From Synergistaceae bacterium (GTDB lineage: Bacteria; Synergistota; Synergistia; Synergistales; Aminobacteriaceae), in assembly GCA_018436725.1 (NCBI GenBank), contig JAHDKT010000022.1, positions 62,001 to 126,000 of the forward strand: DNA of 64,000 nucleotides. The letters run 5' to 3'. Of the stretch, positions 57,402-64,000 are shown one piece after another. How positions within the stretch are numbered: position 1 is the first letter of the stretch; each line of letters opens with the position of its first letter. The notes under the pieces were generated by a model. It ran no database searches. It had not been told where the DNA came from and saw only the letters and a program-made list of their open reading frames with translations. Both the position numbers and the translations under genes were made by a program.

Positions 57402-58817
57402 TCACAGAAGATATCTTCTGATATCGCTGTCGGAAATAAGAGGCGCCAAACGCTCCCGGACGAACTCCGCTCCGATGGGGCAGCTGCGCGCGCCGCTCTC
57501 GGGGGCTTCGAAGCTGATTTCCTCGAGGAGCTGCTCGATCATCGTATGCAGCCTGCGCGCGCCTATGTTCTCCATCTCGCCGTTCATCCGCTCCGCAAGG
57601 AGCGCGATCTCCTGAACGGCGCCGTCGTCGAAGGCAAGCTCCACTCCCTCGGTTCCCAGGAGGGCCGTGTACTGCCGGAGAAGGCTGTTTTCGGGTTCGA
57701 CGAGTATTCTCGCCAAATCCTCGCGCTTCAACGGTTGGAGTTCGACCCGTATCGGAAATCGCCCCTGGAGTTCCGGGACAAGGTCGGACGGCTTCACGCT
57801 CGAAAAGGCCCCGGCGGTGATGAAGAGGACGTGGTCGGTGTTGAGCGTGCCGTATTTCGTCGGAACAGGGGAACCTTCCACTATAGGAAGCAGATCTCTC
57901 TGCACTCCCTCCCGGCTGACGTCCGGGCCGCCGCCGCTCCCTCCCCGCGCCGCCACCTTGTCGATCTCGTCGATGAAGACGATTCCTTCCTCGGCCGCCT
58001 TTTCAAGGGCTTCGCGAACAACGGCGTCCATGTCGACGAGCTTCTCCGCCTCCTCGGCCCGAAGCAGACGCCGGGCCTCGAAAACCTTCATTCTGCGCCG
58101 CTTCGTCCTCTTCGGAAGCAGGCCGCCGAGCATGTCGTTGATGTTTATCCCCATGGAGTCCATTCCGGCGCCGCCGAGAAGCGGTATGCCGACCGACTGG
58201 TTCTCCGTAACATCGATCTCGACCTCGCGGTCGTCGAGCTTTCCCTCTTCAAGCAGCGTCAGCAACTTTTTGCGGGTGGAATCCCTCATGCGCTCCTCCT
58301 CGGGAGCGGGCCGAGGAGCCTCTTCCTGCTCCCGGCCTCCGCCGAAGATCTTCATGAAGTCGGGCATGGAGGGTTTTTTCTCCGATCCGGGGAGCAGCGC
58401 GTCGGCGAGCCGCTGCTCCGCCCGCTCCGCCGCCGGGGTCTGCACTTCTTCGATCTTGCGTTTCTTCACCATCGCAACCGCTGTCTCCGCGAGATCCCTG
58501 ATGATGGACTCGACGTCGCGGCCAACGTACCCAACTTCCGTGAACTTCGTCGCCTCAACCTTGACGAACGGCGCCTTCACAAGCTCCGCAAGTCTTCGGG
58601 CTATCTCGGTCTTGCCGACGCCGGTCGGCCCCACCATCAGAATATTCTTCGGGGCGACCTCCTTCGCCATCTCCGGAGGCAGATTTCTCCTCCGGATACG
58701 GTTACGGAGCGCGATGGCAACCGATTTTTTCGCTTTCTCCTGCCCGACGATGTACCGGTCGAGGTACTCGACGATACGGCGCGGGGTGAGGTCCATTTCC
58801 GATACGGTGCTGTTCAT
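57402..58817 (-). CDS. hslU: ATP-dependent protease ATPase subunit HslU
   Basis: A 471-residue AAA+ unfoldase that feeds HslV. Walker [10 protein letters not shown] (about 63-71), Walker [10 protein letters not shown] and the pore motif GYVG are present. The I-domain (about 120-240) is intact. The C-terminus IRRYLL, which docks into HslV, is conserved. Its start overlaps the hslV stop (ATGA). Confidence 0.96.
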   Translation of the reverse strand: MNSTVSEMDLTPRRIVEYLDRYIVGQEKAKKSVAIALRNRIRRRNLPPEMAKEVAPKNILMVGPTGVGKTEIARRLAELVKAPFVKVEATKFTEVGYVGRDVESIIRDLAETAVAMVKKRKIEEVQTPAAERAEQRLADALLPGSEKKPSMPDFMKIFGGGREQEEAPRPAPEEERMRDSTRKKLLTLLEEGKLDDREVEIDVTENQSVGIPLLGGAGMDSMGININDMLGGLLPKRTKRRRMKVFEARRLLRAEEAEKLVDMDAVVREALEKAAEEGIVFIDEIDKVAARGGSGGGPDVSREGVQRDLLPIVEGSPVPTKYGTLNTDHVLFITAGAFSSVKPSDLVPELQGRFPIRVELQPLKREDLARILVEPENSLLRQYTALLGTEGVELAFDDGAVQEIALLAERMNGEMENIGARRLHTMIEQLLEEISFEAPESGARSCPIGAEFVRERLAPLISDSDIRRYLL

Positions 58818-59347
58818 TCTCCAATTGCCTCCACTGTAACGATGCTGTCCGTGTAGATGCAGATCTCGGACGCGATCTCTATGGATCGCTTCGCTATTTT
58901 CGACGGCGGCCAGTCCGAAGTTTCGAGCAACGCCATTCCGGCGGCCTGCGCGAACCCCGATCCGGATCCGATCGCGGCGATGTTGTTCTCAGGTTCGAGG
59001 ATATCGCCGGCTCCGGAAAGAAGCAGCGAGAGCTTCGCATCCGCGACGATCATCATCGCTTCCAACCTCCGGAGCGCCCTGTCCGTGCGCCACTCCTTGA
59101 CCATCGCCACGGCGGAGCGCATCAGGTCGCCCGAGTTCTCCTCCAGACGGCTTTCAAATCGCTCCAGCAGCGTCATGGCGTCGGCGGTGCTCCCTGCGAA
59201 CCCTGCGAGAACGCTCCCCTTGTAGAGTCTACGGACCTTTCGCGCTCCCGCTTTAATTATCTGGTTCCCCAAAGTGACCTGGCCGTCCCCGGCCATCGCC
59301 ACCTGCTCTCCTCGTCGAACACAAATCACGGTCGTTCCCTTAAACAT
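58814..59347 (-). CDS. hslV: ATP-dependent protease catalytic subunit HslV
   Basis: A 177-residue threonine protease of the proteasome-beta type. The mature N-terminal Thr should be the first Thr of MFKGTT, after a four-residue propeptide. GDGQVTLGN and [23 protein letters not shown] (in parts) are family motifs. The ATG at 59347 overlaps xerC by 8 bases. Confidence 0.95.
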   Translation of the reverse strand: MFKGTTVICVRRGEQVAMAGDGQVTLGNQIIKAGARKVRRLYKGSVLAGFAGSTADAMTLLERFESRLEENSGDLMRSAVAMVKEWRTDRALRRLEAMMIVADAKLSLLLSGAGDILEPENNIAAIGSGSGFAQAAGMALLETSDWPPSKIAKRSIEIASEICIYTDSIVTVEAIGE

Positions 59348-60239
59348 GCCCGTCCTCTCCTTTCGCGCGGGGGTGGGCAACCCTGTAGCTCTCACGAAGA
59401 TGCTCCGCGTTGATGGCCAGGTAGCGCTGCGTGGTGAGCAGGCTCTCGTGCCCTAGAAGGTCCTTTACAACAGCAAGCGAGGCGCCTCCTTCAAGGAGGT
59501 GGGTTGCAAAGCTGTGCCGCAGCGTGTGCGGCGTCACCCCGCTCAGGCCGACTCGCGCGGATGCGCGAAGCACGACCCTGTGCACCGTCCTGACCGTAAC
59601 GGCTCCGCCCTTCAAGCCGGGGAAGAGAAACGGCGCATCGATCGGAACGAACGGTCGCCACTCTCGAAGGGCCGCGAGAGCGAACTGTCCGAAGGGGACG
59701 ATCCGCTCCTTCTCCCCTTTTCCGGCAACGCGGAGCATTCGCTCCTCGACCGGTTCCAGAGCCTCCCAGCGAAGCGCAACAAGTTCCGAGACGCGGAGGC
59801 CGCATCCGTAGAGCAATTCCAGAATCGCCCTGTCTCGTATTCGGTCGTCGCCATCCGGCCCCTCCTCGATCAAGCGCTTCGCATGCTCGCGGGAAAGCGC
59901 CCTGGGGAGGATTGCAGGCAGCTTCGGGCCTTGTACTCCCTTGGCAGGGTCCGTCGGCAGCGCGCCGCGCTCCTTCAGAAAGGCGGACCAGCTTCGTACG
60001 GCGGAGAGCTTCCTGGAGACGGAAGTCTTGGAGTAACCGAACCCCATGATCTCCCGAAGGAAGAAGCGGATCATACGGGAATCCAAACTCTCCGGGCGGG
60101 CGACTCCCTGGTGATCCAGGAACTCCGCAAACTGGGCCAGGTCCGCGGCATAGTTCGTCACCGTGTGCGGCGAGGCTTCCTTTTCAAATCGCAGATGATC
60201 GAGAAAAAGATCTATGGTTGACCAGACGTTTTCCAACAT
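59340..60239 (-). CDS. xerC: Tyrosine recombinase XerC (CodV-like)
   Basis: A 299-residue tyrosine recombinase resolving chromosome dimers. A SAM-like N-terminal domain (1-95) precedes the catalytic domain, with Arg in [10 protein letters not shown], Lys in [10 protein letters not shown], HxxR in [11 protein letters not shown], His in LLGHES and nucleophile Tyr in TTQRYL. The ATG at 60239 has no clear ribosome site; see the upstream region. First gene of the xerC-hslVU-codY set. Confidence 0.93.
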   Translation of the reverse strand: MLENVWSTIDLFLDHLRFEKEASPHTVTNYAADLAQFAEFLDHQGVARPESLDSRMIRFFLREIMGFGYSKTSVSRKLSAVRSWSAFLKERGALPTDPAKGVQGPKLPAILPRALSREHAKRLIEEGPDGDDRIRDRAILELLYGCGLRVSELVALRWEALEPVEERMLRVAGKGEKERIVPFGQFALAALREWRPFVPIDAPFLFPGLKGGAVTVRTVHRVVLRASARVGLSGVTPHTLRHSFATHLLEGGASLAVVKDLLGHESLLTTQRYLAINAEHLRESYRVAHPRAKGEDGHV

Positions 60240-60402
60240 AAAGACATTTTACCACGTTTTCTAGATTCTCGCTATTTTTCAAAAGAATCAATTAAGGCAT
60301 GGTGTCTTCAACGCAAAACCGCATGAACAGCGCATTTGACGCTGAAAAGCATGAAAAACAGGCATTTTCACTGAAAGAGATTTAAGAGAAAAAATAACCT
60401 CG
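60240..60402 (-). promoter_or_regulatory. AT-rich spacer with a possible xerC promoter
   Basis: A TGGTAAAAT (extended -10) at 60246-60254 on the minus strand lies only 6 bases before the xerC ATG, with no good -35 box. If it is real, the xerC mRNA would be nearly leaderless. The rest of this spacer holds nothing I can identify. Confidence 0.35.
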
Positions 60403-61761
60403 TCACTTCGAATCCGGCGCCTCGCACGTCCGCGGAGTCGAGCCCGTACTCCTCGTCAAAGCTTCGAGAAAGGCGTCGAAGGCCTCCGAAGCCTTCGCGG
60501 CGACATGTTCGCACCGGAGGGCCTTGTTCCGAATCTTTCCCTCCGGTTTCGGCATGATACCGAGGTTCATGTTCATCGGCTGGAAGTGTTTCGGCTCGGC
60601 GTCTTCCAGGTAGTGCAGCAACGAACCGATAGCGGTCCCCCTCGGCCACTCCGGAAACGGAACGCCGTCGACGAGAGCCGCCGCGTTAAGCGCCGCAACG
60701 CACCCCATCGCGGTGCTCTCCATGTACCCCTCGACTCCTGTGATCTGCCCCGCGAGGAAGAGATCCGTTCGGCCTTCGCGGAAACGCAGACGGCTGTCGA
60801 GCGCTGCGGGGGCATTGACGTAGATGTTCCTGTGCATGACGCCCAAGCGTGCGAATTCGGCGTTTTCAAGCCCGGGGATCATCCTGAAGACGCGCTCCTG
60901 CTCCCCCCACCGAAGACTGGTCTGAAAGCCGACGAGGTTGTAGAGCGTTCCTTCCCGGTTGTCCTGGCGAAGCTGGACGACGGCCCACGCCTCTTCTCCC
61001 GTGCCGGGCAGAGGAAGCCCGACCGGGCGCAACGGACCAAAGCGGAGAGTATCGATGCCTCTCGACGCCATCACCTCGACGGGGAGGCATCCTTCGAACC
61101 ACGAGGGAGAATCCTCGAAGTCGTGAGGAAGCGCCCGCTCCGCAGCGACGAGGGCGTTCCAGAACGCCTCGTACCGCTCGCGCGTAAAGGGGCAGTTGAT
61201 GTAGTCCTCCTCCTGCCCCCAGCGCCCGCGCCGAAAGGCGACGGACATGTCGATGGAGTCCGCGACGACAACGGGCGCGACGGCGTCGAAGAAGGAGAGG
61301 TACTCCGTCCCCGCCTGCTGCTGAAGCAGCGAAGAGAGCGCCGGAGAGGTCAGCGGTCCCGTAGCGACGATCGTCGGCCCTTCGGGCAGGGAGACGCACT
61401 CCTCCCTGCGAATCGAGACCTGCGGAAGCGACTCGAGCCGTTCCGTAACTTTTCGAGAAAAAATATCCCTGTCCACAGCGAGCGCCTTGCCCGCCGGAAC
61501 TCGCGATTCGTCGGCGCAGGAGAGGATAAGGCTGTCCAATCGGCGCAACTCGTTCTTGAGGATTCCGGCCGGGCTTGCAGGACCGTCCGCGCCGAAGGAG
61601 TTGCTGCAGACGACCTCGGCGAGCATCTCCGTCGAGTGCGCCGGGGTTGTCCGCAAGGGGCGCATTTCCAGAAGCAGCACATCGATACCCCGCCGCGCGA
61701 GCTGCCACGCGGCCTCGGAACCGGCGAGCCCTCCGCCGACGACGGTGACGCGCCTATTCAT
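60403..61761 (-). CDS. trmFO: Methylenetetrahydrofolate--tRNA-(uracil-5-)-methyltransferase TrmFO
   Basis: A 452-residue FAD- and folate-dependent enzyme making ribothymidine at position 54 of tRNA. The FAD-binding motif GGGLAGSEAA is at residues 9-18. Conserved Cys residues are found in EVVCSNSFG and INCPFTRERY. C-terminal GYMESTAMG and LHYLEDAEPKHFQPMN segments are diagnostic. The ATG at 61761 overlaps the end of topA by 8 bases. Confidence 0.95.
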   Translation of the reverse strand: MNRRVTVVGGGLAGSEAAWQLARRGIDVLLLEMRPLRTTPAHSTEMLAEVVCSNSFGADGPASPAGILKNELRRLDSLILSCADESRVPAGKALAVDRDIFSRKVTERLESLPQVSIRREECVSLPEGPTIVATGPLTSPALSSLLQQQAGTEYLSFFDAVAPVVVADSIDMSVAFRRGRWGQEEDYINCPFTRERYEAFWNALVAAERALPHDFEDSPSWFEGCLPVEVMASRGIDTLRFGPLRPVGLPLPGTGEEAWAVVQLRQDNREGTLYNLVGFQTSLRWGEQERVFRMIPGLENAEFARLGVMHRNIYVNAPAALDSRLRFREGRTDLFLAGQITGVEGYMESTAMGCVAALNAAALVDGVPFPEWPRGTAIGSLLHYLEDAEPKHFQPMNMNLGIMPKPEGKIRNKALRCEHVAAKASEAFDAFLEALTRSTGSTPRTCEAPDSK

Positions 61762-64000
61762 CGGATGCAGGCTCCCGTACTCGCGAGAAACCGCACTTGA
61801 CGCACTCCTCCGCCCCCTTGGTCCCCTTTGTGAAAAGATCCGCGCCGCACTGCGGGCACTTCTCCCCGGAGGGGGGATTCCACGAGACGAAGTCGCACGC
61901 CGGGTAGCGCGAACAGCCGTAGAAGGGTTTCCCCTTGCGGCTCTTGCGCTTGACGACATCCCCCTCGCCGCATTTCGGACAGACCGCTCCCGTCTTTACA
62001 AGAACCGGCTTGGTGAACTTACACTCGGGGTACCCGCTGCATGCGATGAAGTCGCCGAAACGGCCGTTCTTCAGCACAAGCGGTTTGCCGCACTCGGGGC
62101 AGTCCTCGCCCGTAGGTTCCGGGGGCGGAAGCTTTTCGGCCGGAGCCTTCTCCGCGTCCTGCATCGTGCGGGTGAACGATTCCCAGAATTCCTTGAGGAC
62201 GGAGAGCCAGGAGACCTTGCTCTCCTCGACGTTGTCCAGGTTCTCCTCCATCCGGGCCGTAAAGCCCGTGTCGACGATCGCCGAGAGACTTTCGGCGTCG
62301 AAGTATTTCCGGAGGAAGGAGTCCACCGTCTTCCCAAGCTCCGATGGCTGCAAGCGGCGTTCCTCGTTGCGGGCGACGTATCCTCTGTCGTAGAGCGTCT
62401 CCACGATGGAAGCATAGGTGGAGGGGCGCCCGACGCCTTCGTCCTCGAGCACCTTGATCAGGCTGGCTTCGGAGTAGCGTGCGGGAGGACGGGTGAACTT
62501 CTGCTCGCGCTCCGTCTTCTCGACGCGGAGCGTCTCGCCGGCGCGAGCGGGCGCGAGACTCTCCCCCTTGAGGTCGAGAGGCCAGACGGCGCTCCACCCC
62601 GGGAAGACGAGCGTCTCGCCGAGCTGGCGCAAACCGACCTTCCCGGCGGTTGCGGCGAGCGTCGCGTTGGCTACCTTCGCCTTGGTCATCTGCGATGCCA
62701 CGTATCGGCTCCAGATGAGCGAGTAGAGCTTCATCTGGTCGTTCGTGAGGATGCCTTCGAGACTCTTCGGCACAATGGTCACGTCGGTCGGTCGGATAGC
62801 CTCGTGCGCGTCTTGCGAACGCCCCTTCGCGGCGTACTCGTTCGCCTTCTCCGGAAGGTATTCGGGATCGAAAGCGGAGGCTATGTACTGCCTGCACCTC
62901 TCGACGGCCTCCGGAGCGATTCTGAGGCTGTCGGTGCGCATGTAGGTGATGAGACCGGTCGGCCCTCTTTCCGGCAGGGAGACGCCCTCGAAAAGCTCCT
63001 GGGCGACGCTCATGGTCCTGCGCGGCGACATGCTGTTCCGGCGGGCCGACTCCTGCTGGAGAGTGCTTGTCTTGAAAGGCGCCGGAGCCGCCCGGAGGCT
63101 TTCGCGCACCTTGAAGTCCGCGACGGAGAGAGGCGATTTCAGAATCTCGGCGACGAGAACGTCGACGAAGTCTTCCGAATCGATAAGAAGGGATTTACCC
63201 TCTTTCCAGAGGTTCTTTCCATCGTAGCCGTCCACCTTGAGCGAATAAACCCGTCCGTCCTCCGCAACGGCGAGAACGGTGACGATCCAGTACTCTTTCG
63301 GGACGAACCCCTCTATCTCCCGCTCCCGCTCGCAGATAAGAGCGAGCGCCACGGACTGGACTCTGCCGGCGGAGAGCCCCCTGCGTATCTTCTTCCAGAG
63401 GAGCGGGCTCAGCGTATACCCCACCAGTCGGTCGAGTATGCGCCGCGCCTGCTGCGCCTCCACCTTGTTCATATTGACGCGCTCGGGGTGCGCAAGCGCC
63501 TCTTTCACCGCAGAAGGGGTGATCTCGTAGAAACGGACGCGGCATTCGGAGTCCGGAGGAATGTCGAGCAGCTCCGCGAGGTGCCACGCGATCGCCTCGC
63601 CTTCGCGGTCCGGGTCGGAGGCGAGGAGTACTCTGGGAGCCTGCTTCGCCGAAGCGACCAGCTCGTTCTTCAGCTTCGCCTTTCCCTTGACGAGGATATA
63701 CTCGGGAGCGAAGTCGTTCTCGACATCGATGGCCAGTCTGCTCTTCGGCAGATCGCGAATGTGGCCGACGCTCGACTTCACCACGTACTTCGAGCCGAGG
63801 ATCTTCGTGAGCGTCTTCGCCTTCGTGGGCGACTCGACGATCACCAGCGTTTTATCGGAAAATCCTGCGGCAGCGGGAAGCGCGCTCGTCGTTTTTGCTC
63901 GGGATGACGCGCTCTTTTTCAGCCCGACTTTCGCCTTTGGAGCGGACTTCGTCCCCGACCGGGCTACGATTTTCGTTGTTTTTCCCGAAACGGCCTTGGA
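61754..64000 (-). CDS. topA: DNA topoisomerase I TopA, 5' end outside window
   Basis: Type IA topoisomerase that relaxes negative supercoils. The Toprim domain starts TLVIVESPTKAKTL and includes ASDPDREGEAIAWHL. The active-site Tyr is in GLITYMRTDSLRI. Three C-terminal four-Cys zinc ribbons begin CPECGKP, CPKCGEG and CPQCGAD. The frame stays open to the window edge: 52 residues upstream of the Toprim domain are Lys/Ala/Ser/Thr-rich, an unusual basic extension. A GTG at 63844 is the only in-frame start I see but would cut into the first strand. Confidence 0.94.
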   Translation of the reverse strand, partial: SKAVSGKTTKIVARSGTKSAPKAKVGLKKSASSRAKTTSALPAAAGFSDKTLVIVESPTKAKTLTKILGSKYVVKSSVGHIRDLPKSRLAIDVENDFAPEYILVKGKAKLKNELVASAKQAPRVLLASDPDREGEAIAWHLAELLDIPPDSECRVRFYEITPSAVKEALAHPERVNMNKVEAQQARRILDRLVGYTLSPLLWKKIRRGLSAGRVQSVALALICEREREIEGFVPKEYWIVTVLAVAEDGRVYSLKVDGYDGKNLWKEGKSLLIDSEDFVDVLVAEILKSPLSVADFKVRESLRAAPAPFKTSTLQQESARRNSMSPRRTMSVAQELFEGVSLPERGPTGLITYMRTDSLRIAPEAVERCRQYIASAFDPEYLPEKANEYAAKGRSQDAHEAIRPTDVTIVPKSLEGILTNDQMKLYSLIWSRYVASQMTKAKVANATLAATAGKVGLRQLGETLVFPGWSAVWPLDLKGESLAPARAGETLRVEKTEREQKFTRPPARYSEASLIKVLEDEGVGRPSTYASIVETLYDRGYVARNEERRLQPSELGKTVDSFLRKYFDAESLSAIVDTGFTARMEENLDNVEESKVSWLSVLKEFWESFTRTMQDAEKAPAEKLPPPEPTGEDCPECGKPLVLKNGRFGDFIACSGYPECKFTKPVLVKTGAVCPKCGEGDVVKRKSRKGKPFYGCSRYPACDFVSWNPPSGEKCPQCGADLFTKGTKGAEECVKCGFSRVREPASDE

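Noticed and set aside
57405-57420. A perfect palindrome CAGAAGATATCTTCTG near codY.
   Set aside because: It encodes the conserved RRYLL end of HslU, so it is best explained by coding constraint.
61487-63907. An 806-codon open frame on the plus strand opposite topA and trmFO.
   Set aside because: It is the GC-rich antisense of well-supported genes and shows no recognisable domain. The same holds for the long plus-strand frames at 36770-37984 and 38928-40655.
1-64000. Insertion sequences, prophage, CRISPR arrays, attachment sites.
   Set aside because: No transposase, integrase other than XerC, spaced direct repeats, or foreign-looking island was seen; the tRNA genes are not interrupted or flanked by repeats.

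Overview
The window is a gene-dense chromosome segment in which every gene I can support lies on the minus strand, so transcription runs from high to low coordinates. It combines a complete-looking lipid A/outer-membrane pathway (bamA, lpxD, lpxC, fabZ, lpxA, kdsC, lptF-type, lpxI, lpxB, msbA-type) with a Bacillus/Clostridium-style block (topA-trmFO-xerC-hslV-hslU-codY-flgB...). An LPS-bearing diderm with Firmicutes-like hslVU-codY-fla/che synteny and fairly high GC fits Synergistota best. A diderm Firmicute such as Negativicutes is the main alternative. This placement is inferred from gene content, not from a database search.

Layout from the right edge: topA (5' end outside the window), trmFO, xerC, hslV, hslU and codY (64000-56471); then a long fla/che region, flgB-flgC | fliE-fliF-fliG-fliH-fliI-fliJ-lytic transglycosylase-motE-fliK-flgD-flgE2 | flgE1-flbD-motA-motB-fliL-fliM-fliY-cheY-fliO-fliP-fliQ-fliR-flhB-flhA-flhF-flhG-pilZ-cheB-cheA-cheC-cheD-unknown-fliA-fapA and three unrecognised genes (56344-18320). 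Bars mark intrinsic terminators. These genes encode the rod/MS-ring/switch/export apparatus, hook and hook-length control, stators, the chemotaxis kinase with CheC/CheD adaptation, the flagellar sigma factor, and the FlhF/FlhG placement system. cheW, flagellin, hook-filament junction proteins, and P- and L-ring genes are not in the window.

The middle part (18204-13070) holds an S1-domain protein, a DUF501 protein, argH, a promoter-tRNA(Lys-Glu-Thr)-terminator unit, a histidine-phosphatase-type enzyme, and a small sigma-70-family factor followed by a single-pass membrane protein that could be its partner. The left part (12963-1) is the envelope operon: bamA, an unrecognised outer-membrane barrel protein, the Raetz-pathway genes, a second LpxB-like glycosyltransferase, and an MsbA-type flippase cut by the window edge.

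The most unusual things are: two tandem hook proteins, one 993 residues long because of a roughly 570-residue insertion built from three diverged repeats; homologous 5' leaders in front of both hook genes with hairpins and several ANGGA motifs of the CsrA type; the strong terminator that separates the two hook genes; an LpxB paralogue directly after LpxB; and several conserved-looking genes of unknown function embedded in the motility and envelope operons.
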